From DSSM01 sp964484125 (GTDB taxonomy: Bacteria > Bacteroidota > Ignavibacteria > Tepidaquicellales > Tepidaquicellaceae): a stretch of 64,000 nt of DNA. Within the stretch, counting starts at the first letter, position 1. Every line of letters starts with the position of its first letter. Shown piece after piece: positions 48,724 to 57,705 of this stretch. The stretch is taken from contig CAZAEK010000006.1 in assembly GCA_964484125.1 (NCBI GenBank), forward strand, positions 1 to 64,000. Reading direction: 5' to 3'. The notes beneath the pieces were generated by a model. That model had not been told where the DNA came from. It did not search any database and saw only the letters and a list, made by a program, of their open reading frames with translations. Made by a program: the position numbers and the translations under genes.

Positions 48724-49820
48724 ATCCACAGATAAAAATCCCTATTTACAGACCTGCTCTTGAAGGCAATGAAAAAAAATATGTAAATGAATGTCTCGAT
48801 ACAAACTGGATTTCTTCACGGGGCGATTTTATTGAAAAATTTGAAAAGTCTTTTGCAGATTATATCGGTTGTAAATATGCTACTGCTGTTAGTAATGGAA
48901 CAGTTGCACTTCATCTTGCTCTTGTAACCCTTGGCATTAGTAAAGGAGATGAAGTTATTGTGCCTTCATTTACTTATATTGCATCTGTAAGTTCTATCGT
49001 TTACGCAGGTGCAAAGCCGGTTTTTGTTGATTCTCTCGAAAGTAGCTGGCAGTTAGATCCTGAAGATGTCAGAAAGAAGATTACTCCGAGGACAAGGGCA
49101 ATAATGGCAGTTCATCTTTATGGTCATCCGTGTGATATGGATGAAATTATGAAAATTGCGAAAGAATATAATTTATTCGTTATAGAAGATTGTGCTGAAT
49201 CGCTTGGTTCAAAATATAAAGGAAAAAACTGCGGTACTTTCGGAGATATAGCCACTTTCAGTTTTTACGGTAATAAAACTCTTACTACAGGTGAGGGCGG
49301 AATGGTTGTTACAAATGATGAAACACTCAAAGACAGAGCATATCATTTTAAAATGCATGGACTTGCCAAGTACAGAGAATATTGGCACGATGTAATCGGG
49401 TTCAATTACAGAATGACTAATATCTGCGCCGCGATTGGTCTTGCACAGCTTGAAACTGTTCAAAGCCGGATTGAAAGAAAACGTAAACTTGCTGAATTTT
49501 ATATTAATTGTATAAAAGATATTCCTCTTTCATATCACAAAGAAACAGACGATGTTTTTCATTCATACTGGATGTTCTCCATTACCACAGGGTATCCTGA
49601 TGAAAGGGAAAAACTACGGGAACATCTGAAACAAAATGGTATTGAAACAAGACCGACTTTTTATCCTGTACACACAATGCCTATGTTTTCCGCAAAATAC
49701 AGGAAACTTCCTGTTGCCGAAAAACTCGGATGGCGCGGAATTAATCTGCCCAGTTTTCCAACACTTACTCAGGATGAGCAGAATTATATATGTAAAAAAA
49801 TCAAGGAATTTTATTCTTAA
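48720..49820 (+). CDS. DegT/DnrJ/EryC1/StrS sugar aminotransferase (perosamine synthase-like)
   Basis: A 366-residue PLP aminotransferase that makes amino sugars for surface glycans from nucleotide-linked keto sugars. Seen are NGTVALHLALVTLGISKGDE, VPSFTYIASVSSIVYAGAKP, the PLP-phosphate region VIEDCAESLGSKYKGKNCGT and the internal-aldimine Lys in FSFYGNKTLTTGEGGMVVTN. The overall pattern is closest to GDP-perosamine synthase-type members. ATG overlaps the stop of the Cys-rich glycosyltransferase, which supports a joint LPS/O-antigen role. Confidence 0.88.
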   Translation: MNPQIKIPIYRPALEGNEKKYVNECLDTNWISSRGDFIEKFEKSFADYIGCKYATAVSNGTVALHLALVTLGISKGDEVIVPSFTYIASVSSIVYAGAKPVFVDSLESSWQLDPEDVRKKITPRTRAIMAVHLYGHPCDMDEIMKIAKEYNLFVIEDCAESLGSKYKGKNCGTFGDIATFSFYGNKTLTTGEGGMVVTNDETLKDRAYHFKMHGLAKYREYWHDVIGFNYRMTNICAAIGLAQLETVQSRIERKRKLAEFYINCIKDIPLSYHKETDDVFHSYWMFSITTGYPDEREKLREHLKQNGIETRPTFYPVHTMPMFSAKYRKLPVAEKLGWRGINLPSFPTLTQDEQNYICKKIKEFYS

Positions 49821-49895
49821 ATTGATTTAATAAATTCATTTGTGTAAATTTACGATACAACTAATTTAATCCCTTATTTTAACACAATTTAAAAA

Positions 49896-50825
49896 ATGAC
49901 AAATTTAAAAATTTTTGCAGGGAGAGGTTCTCATTACTTAGGGGTTAAGATTGCTGAGTCTCTTGGGATACAGCTCGGATTATGTGAGTTCAATACTTTT
50001 TCAGATGGTGAGATATGGATGAAGTATTCAGAGAATATCCGAGGCAGTGATGTATTTATTATTCAGTCAACAAATTCACCGGTTGAAAACCTTTTTGAAT
50101 TACTAATAATGATTGATTCTGCAAAAAGAGCTTCAGCTTACAGAGTCAATGCAGTAATTCCTTATTTCGGATATGCAAGGCAGGATAGGAAAGACCAACC
50201 GAGGGTATCTATCACGGCAAAATTAGTTGCTAACCTTTTGGAAAAAGCCGGCGCTGACAGGGTTATCACAATGGATCTGCATGCTCCTCAGATACAGGGA
50301 TTTTTCGATATTCCGGTTGACCATTTATTTGGCTCTGCTATATTTCTGAAAATTTTCAAAGAACTTGGCTTATCAAACAGTGCAATTGCTTCGCCTGATG
50401 TCGGAGGGATAAAAATGGCGAGAGCTTATGCAAAAAGATTAAATGCTGACTTAATTGTAATAGATAAAAGAAGACCAAAACCAAATGTAACAGAATTAAT
50501 GAACGTCATAGGAAATGTTGAAGGTAAGAATATCATAATAGTAGATGATTTGATTGACACCGGCGGAACCTTTGCGAATGCTATTAAAGCACTTCACGAT
50601 AAAGGTGCAAATGAAATTTACGGAGCATGTACACATCCTATTTTATCCGGTCATGCAGTCGAAAAACTTAACGATACTCCGATAAAAAAATTATATGTAA
50701 CAGATACTATAATTCTGAAAGATATGTCTCCGAAAATTGAAGTGCTTACAGTTGCAAATATTTTTGCCGAAGCAATTAAAAGAACAAACGCAAACGAATC
50801 AATTACTTCATTATTTGAGAATTAG
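49896..50825 (+). CDS. prs: Ribose-phosphate pyrophosphokinase
   Basis: Makes PRPP from ribose-5-phosphate and ATP for nucleotide, His and Trp synthesis. The 309-residue protein has LKIFAGRGSHYLGVKIAESL, FSDGEIWMKYSENIRGSDVF, the ATP-site PYFGYARQDRKDQPRVSITA, the Mg-site VITMDLHAPQIQGFFDIPVD and the PRPP loop IIIVDDLIDTGGTFANAI. It lies 75 bases after the aminotransferase with a stretch of AT-rich sequence, so it may have its own promoter. Confidence 0.97.
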   Translation: MTNLKIFAGRGSHYLGVKIAESLGIQLGLCEFNTFSDGEIWMKYSENIRGSDVFIIQSTNSPVENLFELLIMIDSAKRASAYRVNAVIPYFGYARQDRKDQPRVSITAKLVANLLEKAGADRVITMDLHAPQIQGFFDIPVDHLFGSAIFLKIFKELGLSNSAIASPDVGGIKMARAYAKRLNADLIVIDKRRPKPNVTELMNVIGNVEGKNIIIVDDLIDTGGTFANAIKALHDKGANEIYGACTHPILSGHAVEKLNDTPIKKLYVTDTIILKDMSPKIEVLTVANIFAEAIKRTNANESITSLFEN

Positions 50826-50915
50826 TAATTACTAAATTAAACGAAAATAATATTTTATTTGTTATAATTTTTAAAAGAAAATTTTTAAAAGTACGAAAAC
50901 CTAAAGAACAAATTT

Positions 50916-52244
50916 ATGATAGTAGATATTATTATGCCTAAGATGGGCGAATCCATTATGGAAGGGACTATCTTAAGATGGCTTAAACAGCCGGGAGATA
51001 GAGTTGAACGGGATGAAAATCTTCTCGAGATTTCCACCGATAAGGTAGATACAGAAGTCCCTGCTCCTGAATCAGGAATACTAGTTGAACTCCTTTACAA
51101 GGAAAACGATGTTGTTGAAGTTGGAAAGGTTATAGCACGCCTTGAAACAGATGCAAATGCTGAAGTCAAACCTACTGCACCTGCAGAAAAACAGGAGGAG
51201 CCAAAGCAGGAAGCACCGGCGAAAGAGGAAGAAAAAGCCCCTGTTAAAGAAATTAAGGAAGAACCTTTATCAGGCGGGACAAGGTTTTATTCACCACTTG
51301 TTCTTTCAATTGCCAAAGAGGAAGGGATTCCAATGTCTGAACTTGAGACAATACCCGGAACAGGAATGGAAGGAAGGGTTACGAAGAAAGATATTCTTGA
51401 ATATTTAAAAACCCGCGGAACAGTAAAGAAACCTGTAGAACATTCAAAAGCCCCTGTTTCAGCTCCAGCAAAGGCAGATAAGCCGGCGACTCCAAAACCG
51501 GAATTGCCGAAGATGCAGATTGACTACAATGAAGAAGGAATCAGCGTTCTCGAATTCGACAACGTAAGACAAAAAATGGCAGAACACATGGTTGCATCTG
51601 TTGGAATATCACCTCACGTAAATGCAATAGCTGAAGTTGACCTTACAAATGTTGAAAAGGCAAGAAATAAAATGAAGGCAGAATTTGAAGCAAAGGAAGG
51701 TTTTAAATTAACATACATGCCATTTATTGCAGAAGCAGTAATTAAAGCATTAAAGGATTTTCCGCTTGTAAATTCCGTTATTGATGATTCATCTGCACCA
51801 TTTAAGGCAATTATGAGAAGTAAGGTTAATCTCGGAATGGCAGTTGCAATGGACAATGGCGGACTTATTGTTCCTGTAATTAAGAATGCAGACGGAATGA
51901 ATCTGACAGGACTTGCAAGAAGTATTGCTGACCTTGGAAAAAGAGCAAGAGTAAAAAAACTCACACTCGATGAAATTCAGGGAGGTACATTTACAATTTC
52001 AAATTACGGAGTTTTCGGAAATATTATAGGAACAATGATAATCAATCAGCCGCAGGTTGCAATTCTCGGTGTAGGTGCTGTAAAGAAAAGACCTGCAGTA
52101 CTCTCAACTGAAGACGGTGATTTTGTAGTTATTAAACCAATGGTATATCTTACATTGTCTTTTGATCACAGGTTGATAGATGGAGCACTCGGTGGCAGTT
52201 TCGTTATGAGAGTCGCTCATTATCTTGAAAATTATCAGGCATAA
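50916..52244 (+). CDS. 2-oxoacid dehydrogenase E2 (dihydrolipoamide acyltransferase)
   Basis: A 442-residue E2 core of a 2-oxoacid dehydrogenase complex. The lipoyl domain (residues 1-80) has the lipoylated Lys in EISTDKVDTEVPAPESGILV. A Pro/Ala/Glu/Lys linker follows, then the E1/E3-binding domain (FYSPLVLSIAKEEGIPMSEL...GRVTKKDILEYL, about 125-170) and a second linker. The catalytic domain (about 205-440) contains FTISNYGVFGNIIGTMIINQ and the active site SFDHRLIDGALGG. Which oxoacid (pyruvate, 2-oxoglutarate or branched chain) is not clear; the E1 and E3 genes are not adjacent. A terminator follows. Confidence 0.92.
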   Translation: MIVDIIMPKMGESIMEGTILRWLKQPGDRVERDENLLEISTDKVDTEVPAPESGILVELLYKENDVVEVGKVIARLETDANAEVKPTAPAEKQEEPKQEAPAKEEEKAPVKEIKEEPLSGGTRFYSPLVLSIAKEEGIPMSELETIPGTGMEGRVTKKDILEYLKTRGTVKKPVEHSKAPVSAPAKADKPATPKPELPKMQIDYNEEGISVLEFDNVRQKMAEHMVASVGISPHVNAIAEVDLTNVEKARNKMKAEFEAKEGFKLTYMPFIAEAVIKALKDFPLVNSVIDDSSAPFKAIMRSKVNLGMAVAMDNGGLIVPVIKNADGMNLTGLARSIADLGKRARVKKLTLDEIQGGTFTISNYGVFGNIIGTMIINQPQVAILGVGAVKKRPAVLSTEDGDFVVIKPMVYLTLSFDHRLIDGALGGSFVMRVAHYLENYQA

Positions 52245-52265
52245 AATATACTGATTTTTATTTCT

Positions 52266-52289
52266 AAAGGGGAACAAAAATTCCCCTTT
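52266..52289 (+). terminator. Terminator after the E2 gene
   Basis: Stem AAAGGGGAA (52266-52274) and TTCCCCTTT (52281-52289), six-base loop, followed by TTCG and preceded by the E2 stop 22 bases upstream. Confidence 0.88.
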
Positions 52290-52321
52290 TTCGTTTATAA
52301 CATAAAAACATTAAAAAATAT

Positions 52322-54079
52322 ATGAGAAAAAGAATTTCAGGACTTTTATTATTTGCTTTTTTTATCGGCTTTTCGCTGAATCTTTATTCACAGGAAAAAC
52401 CTGATACAAGATACTGGATTGTATTTGTTGACAAAGGTGAGTTTAAAGAAACAGATAAAATACTTCCCGGAACAAAAGCTTATGAAACTGGTAAAGAGCA
52501 AATAACAGCAAGAGCTATTCAGAGAAGATTGAAAGTATTAAGCGAAGATAACTTAATAGATTTCGGTGATTTGCCATTAAACGAAGTATATGTCAAGAAA
52601 ATCCAATCAATGGGTATTGATATAATTGCAAAGTCAAGATGGTTGAACGGAGTCAGTGCAAACCTGTCAAAGGAGCAGATGGAAAAAGTAAAGTCACTTG
52701 ATTTTGTAAAATATCTAAGAGTAATTGATAAGTTATATAAGCAGGATATCGTACCGGTAAGAACTGACTATTCATCAATACCTTTTATTAATATAATTAA
52801 TAATGAAAAAACGAGATACGATTACGGGAAATCATATGGACAAATGAATCAAATCAGAGTTCCTCTGATTCACAATATGGGAATTAACGGAAAAGGAGTA
52901 ATGATAGCAAGTTTCGACAGCGGATTTGAATGGAGAGACCATGAAGCATTGCGGGATTTGAATATTACAGATGAATTTGATGCAATAAACAAGGATAATG
53001 CAACTTATAATGAAGCAAACCAAAAATATAAAGATGTTCCTGATCAGAGTGAACATGGAACTGCAACACTTTCGAACATGGTAGGATTTAAAGAAGGTAA
53101 ACTGATCGGACCTGCATTTGGTTCAGAAATTATACTTGCAAAAACAGAATACGGACCAACTGAAACACCGATGGAAGAAGACTTTTATCTTGAAGCTGCC
53201 GAATGGGCTGAAGCAAAGGGAACAGATATAATTACAAGTTCGCTCGGCTATAGAATTTTTGATAAACCATTTGATGCGAATTCATATAAATGGGAACATT
53301 TCAACGGTAAAAACGCAATTACTTCAATTGCAGGTAAAAGAGCGGCTTATCTCGGAGTCGTGGTAATCAGTTCGAACGGGAATTATATGCAGACAAACCC
53401 TCCGTCCGTCGGCTCTCCCGCAGAGGGGGATTCAATTATCGGAGTAGGTGCAGTTGATATTAAAGGAAATATTGCTAGCTTTAGTTCAAACGGACCAACA
53501 AGCGACGGCAGAATTAAACCTGATGTCTGTGCTCTTGGTGTCAGCAATTTTGTTGCAGTGAGTAAACAGATTTCCGGCGTTGATAATGCTTATTCGTATT
53601 CAAACGGAACGTCATTCTCATGTCCGATTGTTGCAGGAGTTGCAGCTTTGATTTTAAGTGCACATCCTGAACTGACTCCAATGCAGGTAAGAGATGCTCT
53701 TCGTAATACGGCAAGTAATTCTGAAAATCCCAATAATGTTTATGGCTGGGGAATTATTGATGCATATAATGCTATGCTTTACTGGGGAATGGTTTGGGGT
53801 CCTGAAGTAAAACTTGAAAAAGTTGAAAATGGATATAAAGTATCTGTATGGCTTGCTTCGAATAATCCGATTGATTTAAGTTCTGTAAATGTAAGCTATA
53901 ATGCTGGCTCTGCCGGTATGCTAAGTGAGGATTTAAAACTTGTTGAGCCAAACGGAGATGGAAATAATTCCGGAAGATATGAAGCAATTTTAAAAATTGA
54001 TGATCCGGATAAATTAGTTTATACTTTTTCTGCAAGAGATTCAAAAGGAAACGAAAAAATATTTACAAATACAAATTAA
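52322..54079 (+). CDS. Secreted subtilisin-like serine protease (S8)
   Basis: A 585-residue exported protease. Signal peptide MRKRISGLLLFAFFIGFSLN (...LYS, cut before Q) is followed by an N-terminal pro-region (about 25-165; DTRYWIVFVDKGEF, AIQRRLKVL). The catalytic triad is Asp in VMIASFDSGFEW, His in SEHGTATLSNMVG and Ser in NGTSFSCPIVAGVAALIL. A C-terminal beta domain (about 500-585) has no recognisable type IX sorting motif, so it is probably periplasmic or released by another route. Downstream are hairpin repeats and the assembly gap. Confidence 0.93.
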   Translation: MRKRISGLLLFAFFIGFSLNLYSQEKPDTRYWIVFVDKGEFKETDKILPGTKAYETGKEQITARAIQRRLKVLSEDNLIDFGDLPLNEVYVKKIQSMGIDIIAKSRWLNGVSANLSKEQMEKVKSLDFVKYLRVIDKLYKQDIVPVRTDYSSIPFINIINNEKTRYDYGKSYGQMNQIRVPLIHNMGINGKGVMIASFDSGFEWRDHEALRDLNITDEFDAINKDNATYNEANQKYKDVPDQSEHGTATLSNMVGFKEGKLIGPAFGSEIILAKTEYGPTETPMEEDFYLEAAEWAEAKGTDIITSSLGYRIFDKPFDANSYKWEHFNGKNAITSIAGKRAAYLGVVVISSNGNYMQTNPPSVGSPAEGDSIIGVGAVDIKGNIASFSSNGPTSDGRIKPDVCALGVSNFVAVSKQISGVDNAYSYSNGTSFSCPIVAGVAALILSAHPELTPMQVRDALRNTASNSENPNNVYGWGIIDAYNAMLYWGMVWGPEVKLEKVENGYKVSVWLASNNPIDLSSVNVSYNAGSAGMLSEDLKLVEPNGDGNNSGRYEAILKIDDPDKLVYTFSARDSKGNEKIFTNTN

Positions 54080-54099
54080 AAGTTTATAATAATATTTTA

Positions 54100-54135
54100 T
54101 CTACAAACATTGAACCCCTGACGGGGTTCAATGTT
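54100..54135 (-). repeat. Dispersed hairpin repeat, copy E (stem GAACCCC/GGGGTTC)
   Basis: Minus strand: TTGAACCCC-GTC-AGGGGTTCAATGTTTGTAGAT. The stem of seven to nine bases differs from every other copy but pairs fully, and the tail matches the family. Confidence 0.75.
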
Positions 54136-54144
54136 AATTTTTCG

Positions 54145-54352
54145 CCTCCGCGGGAATGACAAGGAAAAGCGACTCCGGAGGAGTCGAACGTTTGTATAAA
54201 GAAAACAATATAGATTCCTGCCTCCGCGGGAATGACAAGGAAAAGCGACTCCGGAGGAGTCGAACGTTTGTATAAAGAAAACAATATAGATTCCCACCTC
54301 CGCGGGAATGATAGGGAGAAGCGACTCCGTAGGAGTCGAATGATTGTAGAAA
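54145..54352 (+). repeat. 76-bp-period tandem array with hairpin copies F, G and H
   Basis: Units start with CCTCCGCGGGAATGA at 54145, 54221 and 54297, a period of 76 bases, and the third is cut by the gap. Each unit carries a hairpin: CGACTCC-GGA-GGAGTCG at 54170 and 54245 with tail AACGTTTGTATAAAG, and CGACTCC-GTA-GGAGTCG at 54322 with tail AATGATTGTAGAAA. The opening CCTCCGCGGGAATGACA is itself a common intergenic palindrome fragment in bacteria. Confidence 0.85.
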
Positions 54353-54452
54353 NNNNNNNNNNNNNNNNNNNNNNNNNNNNNNNNNNNNNNNNNNNNNNNN
54401 NNNNNNNNNNNNNNNNNNNNNNNNNNNNNNNNNNNNNNNNNNNNNNNNNNNN
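54353..54452. other. Run of 100 N (scaffold gap)
   Basis: Exactly 100 N interrupt the sequence inside the 76-bp tandem array. The base after the gap continues TTGTAGAAAG, the tail of another hairpin copy, so the true missing length is unknown and probably consists of more repeat units. Confidence 0.99.
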
Positions 54453-54481
54453 TTGTAGAAAGAGAATTTAATTAATAAAAA

Positions 54482-55069
54482 TTAAAAAATTTCGCGTTCT
54501 GTAATTTCGCAGAGGATATGACCAATTACAATATGTGTTTCCTGAATACGCTGTACGTTTGAAGAAGGGACAATAATAGGAATATCGCATTTATCCTTCA
54601 TTTTGCCACCGTTTCCACCGAGGAAACAAATTGTTTTAATTCCGATTTCTTTTGCCTTATCAAGTGCATTTAGAACATTGACTGAATTACCACTGGTAGA
54701 TATTCCTATCAATACATCACCCTTTCGCCCTATACCTTCAACATTTCTTGAAAAAATATTTTCAAAGCCAATGTCGTTCCCACCGGCGGTTATGTTTGAA
54801 GAATCTGTTGTAATAGCAATTGCACCGATCGCGGGACGCTTAACGTCGTGTGAAAGTCTGACCATAAATTCAGTTGCTATATGCTGAGCATCTGCAGCAC
54901 TTCCGCCGTTGCCACATAGCATAAGTTTGCTGCCGCTTCTGATGCAGTCAACAATAATTTCAGAAGCTTTTATTATGTCATCAAAGCAAACATCAAGTGT
55001 TTTTAATTTTATTTCCGAACTTTCTTTAAACGATTCGGCTATGAATTTTGATTTATCGAATTTCATCAT
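54482..55069 (-). CDS. gmhA: D-sedoheptulose-7-phosphate isomerase-like SIS-domain protein
   Basis: A 195-residue SIS-domain protein of the GmhA type, which makes the first intermediate in ADP-heptose synthesis for LPS. Seen are LMLCGNGGSAADAQHIATEF (substrate loop), ITTDSSNITAGGNDIGFENI, GDVLIGISTSGNSVNVLNAL and ICFLGGNGGKMKDKCDIPII. The Glu/His metal or catalytic positions ATEFMVR and ETHIVIGHILCEI are present. The start ATG 55069 lies inside the kdtA reading frame (17-base overlap), tying it to LPS core synthesis. The window's GT9 enzymes likely use its end product. Confidence 0.88.
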   Translation of the reverse strand: MMKFDKSKFIAESFKESSEIKLKTLDVCFDDIIKASEIIVDCIRSGSKLMLCGNGGSAADAQHIATEFMVRLSHDVKRPAIGAIAITTDSSNITAGGNDIGFENIFSRNVEGIGRKGDVLIGISTSGNSVNVLNALDKAKEIGIKTICFLGGNGGKMKDKCDIPIIVPSSNVQRIQETHIVIGHILCEITEREIF

Positions 55070-56345
55070 TTGTAATATTATTTATTATTCTGTGAGCAGT
55101 TCCGAGAGTGTTTTCAAATACCTTCCTGCATCTTTCTGCAATATGGTTTCTGTATCTCTCGTCGGTTAAAATCTTTTTAAAATCTTTATAAAACTGACGC
55201 TTATTATGGACAAGAAGTCCACAGCCAGTTTCCAGTAAAACTTCATCTTCATCAGAATTTTTAACTAGATTTGAAAAAAATACCGGTTGATTGAATATTA
55301 CCGGCTCAAGTATGTTATGCAATCCCGTCCGGAATCCTCCTCCAACATAGCTAACATAAGATATTGAATAAAGTTTAATTAATAATCCAACACTGTCAAC
55401 AATTATTAAATTTTCACCTTTATAATTTCCTATCTGAGAAAGTCTTATTGCCTTTATGAAATCAAATCTGTCTTTAATATTTTTTTCTATTGCAGAAATT
55501 TTGGTCTCTTTTGGTTCGTGAGGAACAAGAGCTGTAAGCAACGGGACACCGTTTTGCAATGCCTTATCAATTGCCGGCAGTAATATTTCTTCATCATCTT
55601 TCCAGGAACTGCCTATTACAAATAATTTTTTCCCTTTTATAATTTCTTCAGGCAGAGGTTTCTCATTTTTTACATCTTTGAAAAGATTAAAAACCCTTTC
55701 GTATTTTGAATCTCCAACCCTTATTACTTCTCCCTTAAATTTCTTAAGTTTATATCTGTAGTATAATTCATCTTCATCGTCAATTACAAAAATTTTATCA
55801 ATCATTTTATACATCGCTTTTTTAAATGAACTCGTAATCCTCCAGTTCCAGAATTTATCTTTATGGTCAAAACGTGCATTTGCAATCACAAGTTTAATTT
55901 TTCTTTTCTTGGCTTCATAAAGCAGGTTAAACCATAAATCATATCTCATCAGAATTATAATCTCTGGTTTTACAATATCTAAAAATAGTCTTGAGTTTTT
56001 AACTGAGTCATAAGGCAGATAAGTTTTTATAATATCATTAAAAGGTGTTTTTGAGTGTTTGTATCCGGAGGGAGAGAAGAACGAGCAAACTATAGAATAT
56101 TTTTTTTCTTTCAGTTCTTCTATCAAAGGAATTGCCTGCTGAAATTCACCGAGCGATGAAGAATGAATTAATACTCTTTTAGTATTAAATGAAGAAAGGT
56201 TTGAAGCAGATAAATTACTGAAAATGTTTTTTCTTCCTTCAAACCCTTCTCTGATTTTCGGGTTAAAAACTGAAGCTATTCTGAAACCTGTCCAAAGCAA
56301 CGGCAATAAAAAAATATTATAAACAAAAAACCAAAACTGAGGCAT
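55053..56345 (-). CDS. waaA: 3-deoxy-D-manno-octulosonic acid (Kdo) transferase
   Basis: A 430-residue inner-membrane-associated glycosyltransferase (GT30) that adds Kdo to lipid A precursor. An N-terminal hydrophobic anchor (FFVYNIFLLPLLWTGFRIAS) precedes RVLIHSSSLGEFQQAIPLIE (catalytic Glu) and the LVIANARFDHKDKFWNW motif. The C-terminal half includes FVIGSSWKDDEEILLPAI, ALVPHEPKETKISAIEK, YVGGGFRTGLHNILEPVIFN. It begins five bases after frr and overlaps gmhA by 17 bases. Confidence 0.92.
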   Translation of the reverse strand: MPQFWFFVYNIFLLPLLWTGFRIASVFNPKIREGFEGRKNIFSNLSASNLSSFNTKRVLIHSSSLGEFQQAIPLIEELKEKKYSIVCSFFSPSGYKHSKTPFNDIIKTYLPYDSVKNSRLFLDIVKPEIIILMRYDLWFNLLYEAKKRKIKLVIANARFDHKDKFWNWRITSSFKKAMYKMIDKIFVIDDEDELYYRYKLKKFKGEVIRVGDSKYERVFNLFKDVKNEKPLPEEIIKGKKLFVIGSSWKDDEEILLPAIDKALQNGVPLLTALVPHEPKETKISAIEKNIKDRFDFIKAIRLSQIGNYKGENLIIVDSVGLLIKLYSISYVSYVGGGFRTGLHNILEPVIFNQPVFFSNLVKNSDEDEVLLETGCGLLVHNKRQFYKDFKKILTDERYRNHIAERCRKVFENTLGTAHRIINNITNDEIR

Positions 56346-56350
56346 AGGAA

Positions 56351-56908
56351 TCAGACTTCCATAATTTCCTTTTCCTTCTTTGCAAGAAGGGTATCAATTT
56401 CTTTAATGTGTTTATCAGTAAGCGTTTGTATTTCTTTCTCTGCGTGTTTTCTGTCATCTTCTGAAATATGTTCTTCTTTTTCGGACTTTTTCAGATGTTC
56501 AATCTCATCTCTTCTTACATTTCTAACTGCAACTCGTGCATCTTCGGATAATTTTTTAACCATCTTTACAAGCTCTTTTCTCCTCTCCTCATTGAGGGGT
56601 GGAATAGGAACTCTGACAAGATTACCATCACTTGATGGATTCAATCCGAGGTTTGCGTTCAGAATTGTTTTTTCAATTACAGCAAGCATTGACTTATCCC
56701 ATGGCTGAATAGCAATAGTATGTGAATCAGGAGTATTAATACTTGCTACCTGAGCTAAAGGAGTAGGCGTTCCGTAATAGTCAACCTTTATACCTTCAAG
56801 GAGTCCGGTTGATGCTTTACCGGTGCGGACTTTGTTGAACTCGATTGCTAAATGCTCAACTGCTTTGTTCATTCTGTCACCGGCTTTTTTTAAAATGTCT
56901 TTAATCAT
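56351..56908 (-). CDS. frr: Ribosome recycling factor
   Basis: Splits post-termination ribosomes with EF-G. The 185-residue length is normal and the full pattern is present: VEHLAIEFNKVRTGKASTGL near residues 17-36, VDYYGTPTPLAQVASINTPD, NLGLNPSSDGNLVRVPIPPL and NEERRKELVKMVKKLSEDAR. Downstream of pyrH in the same order (rpsB-tsf-pyrH-frr) as in many bacteria; 16 bases separate it from pyrH. Confidence 0.97.
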   Translation of the reverse strand: MIKDILKKAGDRMNKAVEHLAIEFNKVRTGKASTGLLEGIKVDYYGTPTPLAQVASINTPDSHTIAIQPWDKSMLAVIEKTILNANLGLNPSSDGNLVRVPIPPLNEERRKELVKMVKKLSEDARVAVRNVRRDEIEHLKKSEKEEHISEDDRKHAEKEIQTLTDKHIKEIDTLLAKKEKEIMEV

Positions 56909-56924
56909 AATTATATTTTTAATT

Positions 56925-57638
56925 TCATTTTACGATAGTACCTATATTTTGTCCGGAAAGTAATTTCTTCAGATTATCTTTTTTATTCATGTTGAATACT
57001 AAGATCGGCAGTTTATTTTCCTGACACAAGGTAATTGCGGTTAAATCCATAATTCTGAGTTTCTTTTCAAGAACTTCAGAATAAGATAGTTCCCTGAACA
57101 TTTTAGCATTTTTGTTTTTTTCCGGGTCTGAATCGTAAACTCCGTCAACTCTCGTTCCTTTGATAATCACATCTGCGTTAATTTCTATTGCTCTCAATGC
57201 TGCCGCAGTATCAGTTGTAAAGAAAGGTTCTCCAGTGCCTGCTGCAAAAATAACAACACGTTTTTTCTCAAGATGTCTTGAAGCTCTTCTAATTATCAAT
57301 GGTTCAGCAATTTCTTCCATTCTTATTGCCGATTGAAGACGGGTATAAATACCTTTTTTTTCAAGTGCACTCTGCAGAGCAAGTGAATTGATTACGGTAG
57401 CGAGCATACCCATATAGTCGCCGGTATTTCTTCCGATTCCTTGTTTTGAAGCTGATAACCCTCTGAAAATATTTCCACCACCTATCACAATACCCATTTC
57501 TATTCCTGATTTTACTGCTTTTGCGACTTCACCGGCAATGTATTCCACTATTTCAGGGTCAATGCCGTAATTCATTTTACCCATCAATGATTCACCGCTC
57601 AGTTTCAGTAAAACCCTTTTATATTTTTTTGCAGGCAT
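56925..57638 (-). CDS. pyrH: UMP kinase
   Basis: Phosphorylates UMP to UDP in pyrimidine nucleotide synthesis. The 237-residue protein has KRVLLKLSGESLMGKMNYGI at the N-terminus, MGIVIGGGNIFRG, GRNTGDYMGMLATVINSLAL, RVVIFAAGTGEPFFTTDTAA and IKGTRVDGVYDSDPEKNKNA. It lies between tsf and frr in the classic order, with a hairpin at 57666-57693 separating it from tsf. Confidence 0.97.
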   Translation of the reverse strand: MPAKKYKRVLLKLSGESLMGKMNYGIDPEIVEYIAGEVAKAVKSGIEMGIVIGGGNIFRGLSASKQGIGRNTGDYMGMLATVINSLALQSALEKKGIYTRLQSAIRMEEIAEPLIIRRASRHLEKKRVVIFAAGTGEPFFTTDTAAALRAIEINADVIIKGTRVDGVYDSDPEKNKNAKMFRELSYSEVLEKKLRIMDLTAITLCQENKLPILVFNMNKKDNLKKLLSGQNIGTIVK

Positions 57639-57665
57639 AAACGTAAAATATTAAAATTAATTAAA

Positions 57666-57693
57666 CCGGTGCCCGGGAATTGCGAGGCACCGG
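57666..57693 (-). terminator. Intercistronic hairpin between tsf and pyrH
   Basis: Perfect 8-bp GC-rich stem CCGGTGCC (57666-57673) with GGCACCGG (57686-57693), followed on the minus strand by TTTAATTAATTTTAATA. It may partly terminate after tsf or protect the rpsB-tsf message. Confidence 0.65.
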
Positions 57694-57705
57694 ATAGATA
57701 AAGTA

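Noticed and set aside
52322..54079. Type IX secretion substrate
   Set aside because: No C-terminal sorting domain is visible on the subtilase; ordinary signal-peptide export is enough.
54145..54352. 76-bp periodic array as a CRISPR
   Set aside because: The whole 76-bp unit repeats, with no unique spacers, and hairpins of the same family occur singly elsewhere.
54084..54471. Open frames over the repeat array and N gap
   Set aside because: They read through repetitive sequence and N and give low-complexity, palindrome-derived peptides; not genes.
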